A stretch of 6,468 bases of DNA, from assembly GCA_027064785.1 (NCBI GenBank), contig JAMOPE010000413.1, positions 1 to 6,468 on the forward strand, read 5' to 3'. The notes beneath the pieces were generated by a model that saw only the letters and a program-made list of their open reading frames with translations, was not told the DNA's origin and did no database searches. Below, piece after piece: positions 1 through 6,005 of this stretch (position 1 is its first letter; each line of letters starts with the position of its first letter). Both the position numbers and the translations under genes were made by a program. The DNA comes from Geobacteraceae bacterium (GTDB lineage Bacteria > Desulfobacterota > Desulfuromonadia > Desulfuromonadales > Geopsychrobacteraceae).

Positions 1-77
1 TTCTGGATCGTCTCGATAGTTTGTTATTCGCATTTCCTATTGTTTATTACATTGCCCGTTACTGTTACGGAGGCTGA
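1..77 (+). CDS. cdsA: Phosphatidate cytidylyltransferase (CDP-diacylglycerol synthase), C-terminal end only
   Basis: Only the last 24 codons (3-77, ending TGA) and two bases of an earlier codon are present. The frame reads [20 protein letters not shown] followed by CYGG and stop. The LDRLDS element is the end of the CdsA family signature (HGG-x-x-DR-x-DS), which lies just before the last membrane helix. The following hydrophobic stretch fits that helix. The enzyme is an inner-membrane protein that makes CDP-diacylglycerol from CTP and phosphatidic acid, the precursor of all membrane phospholipids. The next gene, dxr, starts 8 bases after the stop, and cdsA-dxr-rseP is a widespread bacterial gene order, which supports the call. 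The fragment is short, so the identification rests on the motif plus context. Confidence 0.85.
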   Translation, partial: LDRLDSLLFAFPIVYYIARYCYGG

Positions 78-79
78 GG
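69..79 (+). promoter_or_regulatory. Ribosome binding site of dxr, overlapping the end of cdsA
   Basis: Two purine-rich segments precede the TTG start at 86: GGAGG at 69-73 (12-base spacing) and GAGG at 76-79 (6-base spacing). The second overlaps the cdsA TGA stop at 75-77. The better-spaced GAGG is the likely Shine-Dalgarno core. The overlap suggests that translation of dxr is coupled to termination of cdsA. Confidence 0.6.
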
Positions 80-85
80 CTTCGC

Positions 86-1246
86 TTGAAGAGTATCGCA
101 ATTCTTGGCTCAACCGGATCCATCGGTGTCAGTACCTTAAACGTCATTAGTGCCTTTTCCGACCGTTATCAGGTTGTTTCCCTGTCTGCTGGCCACAACA
201 TTGAACTGTTAAAGCAGCAGATTGAGATGTTCCATCCTAAAATCGTTTCTGTTGCTTCCTCTGAAGATCGTGATCACCTTTCAGTTCTATTTCGAGGTTC
301 TGACGTTGAGGTATTCTGTGGGATAGAGGGAATGATCCGCTGTGCAACTGTTGAAACGGCAGATATGGTGGTTGCTGCGGTTGTTGGTGCCGCCGGATTG
401 GTCCCGACAATGGCTGCGATAAAGGCAGGCAAAGATATTGCTCTCGCCAACAAAGAGACACTTGTTACTGCCGGAAGCTTGGTCATGGCTGAAGTGGGGC
501 GGCAGAAGGTCAAATTGATTCCGGTTGACAGTGAGCATTCCGCAATCTATCAAGCGTTGAGTGGCCAGCGGCGTGATGATGTCCGGCGACTCTTGTTGAC
601 CGCTTCCGGCGGGCCGTTTCGCGCTACCCCTTGCGATCAATTTTCCTCTATAACTCCGGCAGATGCTCTTGCTCATCCCAATTGGGATATGGGGCGAAAA
701 ATATCGATTGATTCGGCAACAATGATGAACAAAGGGCTCGAAGTGATTGAGGCCCGCTGGCTGTTCAATTTTCCTGCCGAGATGATTGATGTCCATATTC
801 ATCCCGAGAGCATTGTTCACTCGCTGGTCGAGTACCGTGATGGTGCTGTTATTGCGCAGTTGGGGATTCCCGATATGAAAACACCAATTGCTTACGCTTT
901 ATCGTGGCCTGAGCGGCTTCCACTGGATCAGCCAGCACTTGACCTGTGTGAAATCGGTCGGTTATCTTTTTCTCTCCCCGATCTGGAACGGTTTCCCTGT
1001 CTAAGATTGGCGTATGATGCTCTAGCTCGGGGGGGGACGGTTCCGGCAGTGATGAATGCTGCCAATGAGATTGCTGTCGACGCTTTTTTACGTAATAAGC
1101 TTAGTTTTCTGGGAATTCCACAAGTTATAGAACAGACGATGCAACATCATCAGGGTGGGGTATTGACAACTGTAGAGCAGGCATTGCAAGCCGATCTCTG
1201 GGGGCGTCACAAAGCAAAAGAATTGATTAGCGGAGGAGTTGCATGA
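86..1246 (+). CDS. dxr: 1-deoxy-D-xylulose 5-phosphate reductoisomerase
   Basis: Dxr (IspC) converts 1-deoxy-D-xylulose 5-phosphate to 2-C-methyl-D-erythritol 4-phosphate using NADPH and a divalent metal. It is a cytosolic enzyme and the committed step of the MEP isoprenoid pathway. The 386-residue protein has every hallmark. The NADPH-binding loop GSTGSIG is at residues 8-14 and ANKETLV at 121-127. The metal/substrate loop VDSEHSA is at 147-153, with D148 and E150 as metal ligands, and SGGPFR is at 174-179. The block starting [14 protein letters not shown] (197-210) continues to [11 protein letters not shown], with E219 as the third metal ligand. These residues match E. coli D150, E152 and E231 once a roughly 10-residue gap before SGGPF is allowed. 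The C-terminal NAANEIAV motif is at 324-331. The start codon is TTG at 86; it gives the normal family N-terminus, just before the glycine-rich loop. The stop overlaps the rseP start by four bases (ATGA). The gene is intact, including through an eight-G run at 1029-1036. Confidence 0.97.
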   Translation: MKSIAILGSTGSIGVSTLNVISAFSDRYQVVSLSAGHNIELLKQQIEMFHPKIVSVASSEDRDHLSVLFRGSDVEVFCGIEGMIRCATVETADMVVAAVVGAAGLVPTMAAIKAGKDIALANKETLVTAGSLVMAEVGRQKVKLIPVDSEHSAIYQALSGQRRDDVRRLLLTASGGPFRATPCDQFSSITPADALAHPNWDMGRKISIDSATMMNKGLEVIEARWLFNFPAEMIDVHIHPESIVHSLVEYRDGAVIAQLGIPDMKTPIAYALSWPERLPLDQPALDLCEIGRLSFSLPDLERFPCLRLAYDALARGGTVPAVMNAANEIAVDAFLRNKLSFLGIPQVIEQTMQHHQGGVLTTVEQALQADLWGRHKAKELISGGVA

Positions 1247-2562
1247 CAACAATTATGGCTGGCATTTTGATGCTGGGTGTGCTGGTTTTTGTTCACGAAC
1301 TGGGACACTTTGTCGTTGCCAAAATGTGCGGCGTGAAAGTTTTGAAATTTTCTCTCGGATTCGGACCGCGATTGATTTCGCGCCAGCACGGTGAAACCGA
1401 ATATCAGATCTGTGCGATCCCCTTGGGTGGTTACGTTCAGATGCTGGGCGAGGGCGGCGGCGACCAGGGAGAAGAGGCTGAGCTGACAGAAGAGGAAAGG
1501 GCACGCTCTTTTGCTGATCAGTCAGTTGCCAAGCGTCTTGCCATTGTTTCTGCCGGGCCGATTATGAATCTGATGCTGCCGCTACTGATTCTTCCTCTTT
1601 CGTTTATGATCGGTGTTCAGATGCCGACCTATCTGGAAGAGCCTGCCTGCATTGGTTATGTTGTTCCCGAGTCGATTGCTGATCAGGGTGGTTTTCAGTC
1701 GGGAGATTGTATTGTTTCGCTGAATCAGCTGCCGGTGCAAAACTGGAATGATACCAATAAAAAATTTCTTGGTCAGGCGGGTGAATCGCTTGAGTTTCTT
1801 GTTGATCGTGATGGAGAGCAGCTTCAGCTGACAATCCCTGCCGATAATGACAGTTTACAGGGAATGCAGGCCTTGGGCTTGTTGCCGGGACAGGCTGCAC
1901 AGATTGGCGGGTTGGCACCCAATATGCCGGCTGCAAAAGCCGGGATGCAGGAAGGTGATTTGATTTTGCGGATTGCCGATTATCCAATCACTTCATGGTA
2001 TGACCTGCGCGGGACAATTCAGAAGGTCGGTGCCAAGCCCGTTGATGTGGAACTGGAGCGCGATGGAAAAAAAATGACAGTTGAATTGACTCCGGTTCAA
2101 CAGGACGGTGAAGGGGCTTATCTATTGGGAATTGCTCCGCTTTATAGCTCAGAACTGACCCGTTACGGGTTTGTCGAGGCAATACAAAAGGGGGCTGAGA
2201 AAACCTGGGAGCTGATTGATCTGACGGTTGTTTTTGTCCAGAAACTGTTTACCGGGAATGTTTCAACCAAAAATATTGGTGGACCGATTACGGTGGTTCA
2301 GATTGCCGGGCAGGCAGCTCAGACCGATTTGTCAGCAATCCTTTCGGTTCTGGCTTTTATTTCAATCCAGCTGGGAATTCTGAATTTACTGCCGATCCCG
2401 ATTCTTGACGGCGGACACATTCTCTTTTATCTGATTGAGTTGATTATCCGTCGTCCTGTACCAATTCGGACCCGTGAGCTGGCACAGCAGGTGGGAATGG
2501 CGATGTTGCTGATGTTGATGATGGTTGCATTCTACAACGATATCGTCAGGTTGTGGGGATAG
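1243..2562 (+). CDS. rseP: RIP metalloprotease RseP (site-2 protease family, M50), two PDZ domains
   Basis: This is an inner-membrane zinc protease that cuts transmembrane segments of its substrates. In E. coli RseP cleaves the anti-sigma factor RseA after DegS and also removes signal-peptide remnants; the substrate in this organism is not shown by the sequence. In the 439-residue protein, the first membrane helix carries the HELGH zinc site at residues 18-22 (H18, E19, H22). A second helix lies near 98-124. Two PDZ domains follow, about 130-205 and 215-285; the second shows the [13 protein letters not shown] pattern. The third helix region leads into [11 protein letters not shown] (381-391), with D389 as the third zinc ligand. 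A last helix lies at about 414-432. Length is close to E. coli RseP (450). The ATG start overlaps the dxr stop (ATGA), with GGAGGAG at 1232-1238 as ribosome binding site, so translation is probably coupled. A run of eight A at 2067-2074 lies in the second PDZ region; the frame is intact. Confidence 0.96.
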   Translation: MTTIMAGILMLGVLVFVHELGHFVVAKMCGVKVLKFSLGFGPRLISRQHGETEYQICAIPLGGYVQMLGEGGGDQGEEAELTEEERARSFADQSVAKRLAIVSAGPIMNLMLPLLILPLSFMIGVQMPTYLEEPACIGYVVPESIADQGGFQSGDCIVSLNQLPVQNWNDTNKKFLGQAGESLEFLVDRDGEQLQLTIPADNDSLQGMQALGLLPGQAAQIGGLAPNMPAAKAGMQEGDLILRIADYPITSWYDLRGTIQKVGAKPVDVELERDGKKMTVELTPVQQDGEGAYLLGIAPLYSSELTRYGFVEAIQKGAEKTWELIDLTVVFVQKLFTGNVSTKNIGGPITVVQIAGQAAQTDLSAILSVLAFISIQLGILNLLPIPILDGGHILFYLIELIIRRPVPIRTRELAQQVGMAMLLMLMMVAFYNDIVRLWG

Positions 2563-2569
2563 TTGCGGG

Positions 2570-3277
2570 ATGGATAAATTAAAAGTTCTTGCGGTTGACA
2601 GCTCTTCGATGACGGGAAGTGTCGCGTTGTGTTGCGGTGAAACTCTGGTTGCTGAATCACTGTTAAATGTTCGAAGTACTCACAGTGAAAAGCTTTTAAA
2701 GCAAATTGATCTGCTTCTTGATGAGGCAGCTTGGTCGCTCGACGATCTCGATTTTTTTGTTGTGGTGACCGGACCGGGTTCTTTTACCGGGCTCCGGATT
2801 GGTATCGCGACAGTCAAAGGTCTGGCTCAAGTTGTCGGCAAGCCGGTTATCCCCATTTCCTCATTGCAAACGATCGCAATGAACCTTCCTTTGTCTCCGT
2901 ATCCAATCTGTGCCTTTCTTGATGCCCGGAAACAAGAGGTTTATACGCAGTTGTTTAAGTGGGATTCTGTACGTGGTCCGATTGCAGTTGAATCAGCGAC
3001 TGTTCTCCCGCCACAGCAGGTTCTTGATTCTCTAACGGGTGATGTTGCACTGGTTGGTGACGGAGTTTTGTCCTATCGGCAATTGATCGAAGACTCCCTG
3101 GGAGGCAGAGCTTTTATCCCAACGGCCTCTGCCCATCAACTTCGCGCCTCACAGGCGGTATGGCTGGCTATTCAGGCGTGGTCTTCCGATCTGACTTGTC
3201 GTGCTGCCGATATCGTTCCGATCTATATTCGTCCCTCCGATGCCGAGCTGAATTTATCTACCAAGCGGAGCAGATAA
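2570..3277 (+). CDS. tsaB: tRNA threonylcarbamoyladenosine biosynthesis protein TsaB
   Basis: TsaB (YeaZ) is the ASKHA-fold partner that binds TsaD and, with TsaE, transfers the threonylcarbamoyl group to A37 of ANN-decoding tRNAs in the cytosol. The 235-residue product fits the family length (231 in E. coli). Visible motifs are the N-terminal LAVDSS strand-loop (7-12), the family signature GPGSFTGLRIG at 68-78 followed by a helix TVKGLA, LDARKQEVY at 117-125 and the C-terminal PIYIRP at 217-222. The ATG at 2570 is preferred over an in-frame TTG at 2525. The latter would add 15 residues without homology character and lie inside rseP, whereas 2570 puts the protein start right before the first beta strand. 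The ribosome site is weak (GGGGA at 2555-2559), and the gene starts 7 bases after the rseP stop, suggesting coupled translation. rimI, often next to tsaB, is not downstream here. Confidence 0.93.
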   Translation: MDKLKVLAVDSSSMTGSVALCCGETLVAESLLNVRSTHSEKLLKQIDLLLDEAAWSLDDLDFFVVVTGPGSFTGLRIGIATVKGLAQVVGKPVIPISSLQTIAMNLPLSPYPICAFLDARKQEVYTQLFKWDSVRGPIAVESATVLPPQQVLDSLTGDVALVGDGVLSYRQLIEDSLGGRAFIPTASAHQLRASQAVWLAIQAWSSDLTCRAADIVPIYIRPSDAELNLSTKRSR

Positions 3278-3291
3278 AACGGGGTTAGTGG

Positions 3292-3321
3292 TTGACAATA
3301 TTCAACAGAATTGGTTATTTT
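3292..3321 (+). promoter_or_regulatory. Sigma70-type promoter for the DUF465/YdcH-like gene
   Basis: A perfect -35 box TTGACA lies at 3292-3297. An 18-base spacer separates it from TATTTT at 3316-3321, which matches the -10 consensus at four of six positions. The predicted start near 3328 leaves a leader of about 42 bases before the ATG at 3370. It sits 15 bases after the tsaB stop in the first noncoding gap of the window, the expected place for a new transcription unit. No terminator is visible between tsaB and this site, so read-through from upstream is also possible. Confidence 0.6.
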
Positions 3322-3325
3322 GTTG
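3303..3325 (+). repeat. Imperfect inverted repeat over the promoter spacer and -10 box (possible operator)
   Basis: CAACAGAA at 3303-3310 and TTTTGTTG at 3318-3325 are inverted copies with one mismatch (a G-T pair), separated by 7 bases. The right arm covers most of the -10 box. The dyad could be a repressor site, but the region is A/T-rich and such repeats arise by chance. No regulator is encoded nearby. Confidence 0.2.
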
Positions 3326-3359
3326 ATAGCTTTTATTAGTTATAACCACTTACATGTGC

Positions 3360-3364
3360 GGAGG
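3360..3364 (+). promoter_or_regulatory. Ribosome binding site deciding the start of the DUF465/YdcH-like gene
   Basis: GGAGG at 3360-3364 lies five bases before ATG 3370. An alternative in-frame GTG at 3364 would overlap this Shine-Dalgarno core, so it cannot be served by it. This decides for the ATG. Confidence 0.75.
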
Positions 3365-3369
3365 TGCCA

Positions 3370-3588
3370 ATGGACATTGATCAGACCCTTTTGCAAAACC
3401 TTACCGAGACTAACCCCCGTTTCCGCATGCTCTACGAAGAACATTGTCTGTTTGAAAAACAGCTGTCTGAGTATGATAAAAAGTCATATCTGTCCCCTGA
3501 AGAAGAGCTGGAAATGAATAAAGTGAAAAAAATGAAGCTAGTTGGTAAGGATGAAATGGAGAAGATTATCCATTCGGTTACCGCCTGA
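3370..3588 (+). CDS. Small DUF465/YdcH-like coiled-coil protein, 72 residues
   Basis: The product is a short, highly charged, helical protein. The pattern is typical of the DUF465 (YdcH) family: an N-terminal helix ending NPRFRMLYEEHCLFEKQL (residues about 16-33), a break at SYLSPEEELEMNKVKK (about 41-56), then a second lysine-rich helix with LVGKDEMEKII near the C-terminus. Members are usually 60-80 residues, cytosolic, and form helical hairpins; no agreed biochemical function is known to me. There is no signal peptide, membrane segment or catalytic motif. The ATG at 3370 has a GGAGG five bases upstream. The gene has its own promoter and is followed by a strong hairpin at 3616-3661, so it is probably a monocistronic unit between the tsaB and ilvB operons. 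Family assignment is from the sequence pattern by eye; the function is unassigned. Confidence 0.85.
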   Translation: MDIDQTLLQNLTETNPRFRMLYEEHCLFEKQLSEYDKKSYLSPEEELEMNKVKKMKLVGKDEMEKIIHSVTA

Positions 3589-3589
3589 C

Positions 3590-3608
3590 CCCGTTTTGTA
3601 ACAACGGG
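3590..3608 (+). repeat. Small hairpin after the DUF465/YdcH-like gene
   Basis: CCCGTT at 3590-3595 and AACGGG at 3603-3608 form a perfect 6-bp stem with a 7-base loop, starting one base after the stop codon. It has no T run after it, so by itself it is a poor terminator. It may add to mRNA 3' end stability together with the larger hairpin that begins at 3616. Confidence 0.4.
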
Positions 3609-3615
3609 ACATCTT

Positions 3616-3661
3616 GATACAGCAAAGGGTTTAAGCAGGTGCTTAAACCCTTTGCTGTATC
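3616..3661 (+). terminator. Perfect 21-bp inverted repeat, probable transcription terminator
   Basis: The arms at 3616-3636 and 3641-3661 are exact reverse complements, with the 4-base loop AGGT at 3637-3640. The inner part of the stem is GGGTTTAAGC paired with GCTTAAACCC. The position, 27 bases after a gene and before the next transcription unit, is that of an intrinsic terminator. There is no clean T tract after the full stem. If only the inner 10-bp stem forms first, the RNA that follows (TTTGCTGTATCT) is moderately U-rich and could serve. Because of the symmetry it could act on either strand, though all genes here read rightward. A dispersed repeat unit or an mRNA-protecting hairpin is the alternative. 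Confidence 0.65.
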
Positions 3662-3700
3662 TGGCGTTCAGGTTGTCGGACTGGACTGACCAATGCACCA

Positions 3701-3729
3701 CTGATAGATACGAAACGAATTTATATAGA
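3701..3729 (+). promoter_or_regulatory. Weak candidate promoter for ilvB-ilvN-psd
   Basis: CTGATA at 3701-3706 (four of six to the -35 consensus) and TATAGA at 3724-3729 (four of six to the -10 consensus) are separated by 17 bases. The start would fall near 3736, leaving a leader of about 17 bases that contains the AGGAGG ribosome site at 3742-3747. A leader this short has no room for an attenuator peptide or T-box. The placement after the terminator-like hairpin supports a promoter in this gap, but the exact boxes are uncertain. Confidence 0.4.
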
Positions 3730-3752
3730 TTGTAAACTTAGAGGAGGCACAG

Positions 3753-5450
3753 ATGGCATTGACCGGGTCGCAGATTTTACTTGAATCTCTCAAGCTTGAA
3801 GGGGTGGATACCGTTTTCGGTTACCCCGGTGGAGCTGTTATCAACATCTATGATGATCTGTATGAATCATCGATCAATCACGTCCTGACCCGCCACGAGC
3901 AGGCTGCTGTCCACGCTGCTGATGGATATGCCCGCTGTACCGGAAAAGTCGGTGTTGCTATCGCAACCAGTGGTCCCGGAGCAACGAACACTGTGACCGG
4001 AATTGCAACCGCTTACATGGATTCGATTCCGATGGTGATTATCACTGGTCAGGTTCCGACTCCGCTGATCGGAAACGACGCCTTTCAGGAAGCCGATATG
4101 TGTGGAATTACCCGTCCATGTACCAAGCATAACTTCCTTGTTAAGGATATTAAAGATCTGGCAAAAACCCTGAAAGAGGCTTTCTATATTGCTAGGACAG
4201 GTCGTCCCGGCCCGGTTCTGGTCGATCTGCCAAAAGACGTGCAGGTCGCCACCCACGAGTTCAGTTACCCCGAGTCGGTTAGCTTGCGCGGTTATAAGCC
4301 GACATATAGCGGTAATTCCCGGCAAATTGAGAAAGCGGCACAGATGCTTTTGGCGGCCCGCAAACCGGTTCTTTATGTGGGTGGCGGTGTGACCCTCTCT
4401 TCGGCGGACAGTGAACTGTTGAAACTGGTAGAACAAACTAGGATTCCGGTGACAACAACCTTGATGGCGATGGCTGCCTTTCCTCAACGCCATCCGTTGG
4501 CACTGGGGATGCTCGGGATGCACGGAACTTTCTATGCGAACATGGCAGTGACCGAATGTGATTTGCTGATTGCTGTCGGGGCCCGCTTTGATGACCGGGT
4601 AACTGGAAGAATTGACAGTTTTGCTGAAAAAGCCAAGGTCATCCATGTCGATATCGATCCGACGTCAATTCGTAAAAATGTTGAAGTTGATCTGCCGATT
4701 GTTGGTGACCTGAAAGATGTCCTCGGTAAACTTCATGGGCGTCTCAATCAGAAACCGGAACTGGTTGAAGATATGGTTGAGAACACGTCAGAGTGGCGTT
4801 CGATGATTGATGAGTGGAAAGAGCGGCATCCGATGACATACCGCTCCGCAAAATCGACCATCAAGCCGCAGTTTGTTATTGAGAAGATTGCCGAACTGAC
4901 CAATGATGACGCTATTATTACGACTGAAGTCGGTCAGCATCAAATGTGGACGGCCCAGTTTTTCCCCTTCCGTCAGGCCAGAACATTTTTGACATCCGGT
5001 GGCTTGGGGACAATGGGGTTTGGTTTGCCATCGGCTCTTGGGGCTCAGGTTGCATTTCCTGACCGTCAGGTTATCGATATCTCCGGTGATGGTTCATTCC
5101 AGATGAACTCGCAGGAACTGGCAACGCTGGTTCAATATAAACTGCCGGTTAAAATTGCCATCCTGAATAACAATTATCTCGGGATGGTTCGCCAATGGCA
5201 ACAAATGTTCTTTGACAAGCGTTATAGCCAAACGGTGATGGAACTGCCCATTGACTTTATCAAATTGGCCGAGGCTTACGGTGCGACTGGATTGCAGGCA
5301 ACCAAAGTTGATGAAGTTGAAGCGACAATCAAAAAGGCGTTGGAAACTCCCGGCCCGGTTCTGATGAACTTCAAAGTTTCGCGTGAAGAAAATGTTTTAC
5401 CGATGGTTCCCGCCGGTAAGGCAATCCACGAAATGGTACTGGCGTCCTAA
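3753..5450 (+). CDS. ilvB: Acetohydroxyacid (acetolactate) synthase, large catalytic subunit
   Basis: This thiamine-diphosphate and FAD enzyme condenses two pyruvates to 2-acetolactate, or pyruvate with 2-ketobutyrate to 2-aceto-2-hydroxybutyrate. That is the first common step to valine, leucine and isoleucine, in the cytosol. In the 565-residue protein, the N-terminal pyrimidine-binding domain has FGYPGGAV (22-29) and the catalytic glutamate E49 in [16 protein letters not shown]. The central FAD-binding domain (about 190-330) contains [11 protein letters not shown] (276-286). The C-terminal domain has GDGSFQMN (445-452) leading to [13 protein letters not shown] (471-483). This is the GDG...NN thiamine-diphosphate/Mg site, with D446 and N473 as likely metal ligands. 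FAD-region and RQWQ features distinguish true AHAS from the catabolic AlsS type, as does the regulatory subunit gene just downstream. The ATG has AGGAGG five bases upstream. ilvN follows after 40 bases. The isozyme name (ilvB versus ilvI) cannot be decided from sequence alone. Confidence 0.97.
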   Translation: MALTGSQILLESLKLEGVDTVFGYPGGAVINIYDDLYESSINHVLTRHEQAAVHAADGYARCTGKVGVAIATSGPGATNTVTGIATAYMDSIPMVIITGQVPTPLIGNDAFQEADMCGITRPCTKHNFLVKDIKDLAKTLKEAFYIARTGRPGPVLVDLPKDVQVATHEFSYPESVSLRGYKPTYSGNSRQIEKAAQMLLAARKPVLYVGGGVTLSSADSELLKLVEQTRIPVTTTLMAMAAFPQRHPLALGMLGMHGTFYANMAVTECDLLIAVGARFDDRVTGRIDSFAEKAKVIHVDIDPTSIRKNVEVDLPIVGDLKDVLGKLHGRLNQKPELVEDMVENTSEWRSMIDEWKERHPMTYRSAKSTIKPQFVIEKIAELTNDDAIITTEVGQHQMWTAQFFPFRQARTFLTSGGLGTMGFGLPSALGAQVAFPDRQVIDISGDGSFQMNSQELATLVQYKLPVKIAILNNNYLGMVRQWQQMFFDKRYSQTVMELPIDFIKLAEAYGATGLQATKVDEVEATIKKALETPGPVLMNFKVSREENVLPMVPAGKAIHEMVLAS

Positions 5451-5476
5451 TTAAATGATTTCGACCGGTGACGGTC

Positions 5477-5482
5477 AGGAGG
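5477..5482 (+). promoter_or_regulatory. Ribosome binding site deciding the ilvN start
   Basis: AGGAGG lies 8 bases before the ATG at 5491. An earlier in-frame ATG at 5455 has no Shine-Dalgarno sequence in front, only the A/T-rich end of ilvB, so 5491 is the likely start. Confidence 0.8.
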
Positions 5483-5490
5483 ATAGATTC

Positions 5491-5982
5491 ATGAAGCATA
5501 CAATTTCGGTTCTTGTAGAAAATGAATTCGGTGTTCTTTCGCGTATTTCCGGGTTGTTTTCGGGCCGTGGTTTTAATATTGAAAGCCTTTCAGTTGCACC
5601 GACAATGGATGCCGATACTTCACGGATGACGTTGGTAACCCGGGGCGATAATCGGATACTGGAACAGATCACCAAGCAGCTGAATAAGTTGATTTCGACA
5701 ATTAAGGTTGTCGATTTTACTGACGAGGAATATATTGAGCGGGAGCTTGCGATGATCAAAGTTTCGACCGATGGTGATAGTCGTGCTGAAGCATTACGGA
5801 TTGTCGATATTTTCAGGGCTAAAGTTATCGATGTCACCCCCAAATCGTACACGATTGAAATTACCGGTGCTCCGGCAAAAATTAACGGTATTCTTGAATT
5901 GTTACGACCCATGGGGATTAAAGAAGTTGTTCGCTCCGGTCCGGTTGTTATCGGTCGTGGAGCCAAAGGGGCACTCGCTTAA
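5491..5982 (+). CDS. ilvN: Acetohydroxyacid synthase, small regulatory subunit
   Basis: This subunit binds the IlvB catalytic subunit, raises its activity and confers feedback inhibition by valine. From ATG 5491 it is 163 residues, the same length as E. coli IlvH. The N-terminal ACT domain (about 3-77) shows SVLVENEFGVLSRISGLFSG and then RGFNIESLSVAPT. N11, G14 and N29 fall at the same positions as the E. coli IlvH valine-site residues, so feedback control by valine is expected (inference). The sequence continues through SRMTLVT (44-50) and EQITKQLNKL (58-67). The C-terminal domain (about 85-157) contains IDVTPKSYTIEITG (113-126) and ends with RSGPVVIGRG. It follows ilvB by 40 bases and precedes psd by 23, so the three are probably one transcript. 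An extended version from ATG 5455 would add 12 residues not typical of the family. The symbol ilvH is used for the same family. Confidence 0.95.
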   Translation: MKHTISVLVENEFGVLSRISGLFSGRGFNIESLSVAPTMDADTSRMTLVTRGDNRILEQITKQLNKLISTIKVVDFTDEEYIERELAMIKVSTDGDSRAEALRIVDIFRAKVIDVTPKSYTIEITGAPAKINGILELLRPMGIKEVVRSGPVVIGRGAKGALA

Positions 5983-6005
5983 TTTTCTTGAAACAGAGGA
6001 TTCTC

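Noticed and set aside
287..820. 177-codon minus-strand frame inside dxr
   Set aside because: Antisense to well-conserved Dxr motifs; no domain pattern or ribosome site of note.
2525..2569. Upstream TTG start giving TsaB 15 extra residues
   Set aside because: Lies inside the last membrane helix region of rseP; the extra residues are not family-like, and ATG 2570 puts the first beta strand at the N-terminus.
3311..3517. 68-codon + strand frame overlapping the small-gene promoter and the DUF465/YdcH-like gene
   Set aside because: It starts inside the promoter region, has no ribosome site and is out of frame with the recognisable DUF465-type protein.
3867..4646. 259-codon open frame on the minus strand inside ilvB
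   Set aside because: It lies wholly antisense to a clear ilvB with all catalytic motifs. The translated product shows no recognisable family and looks like a shadow of the coding frame.
5455..5490. Upstream ATG start giving IlvN 12 extra residues
   Set aside because: No ribosome site before it. A strong AGGAGG serves ATG 5491, which gives exactly the IlvH-like length and aligned valine-site residues.
5475..5966. 163-codon minus-strand frame covering almost all of ilvN
   Set aside because: Low-complexity Ser/Ile/Arg-rich product with no family motif, antisense to an intact ilvN. The equal length to IlvN is coincidence of the shared open stretch.
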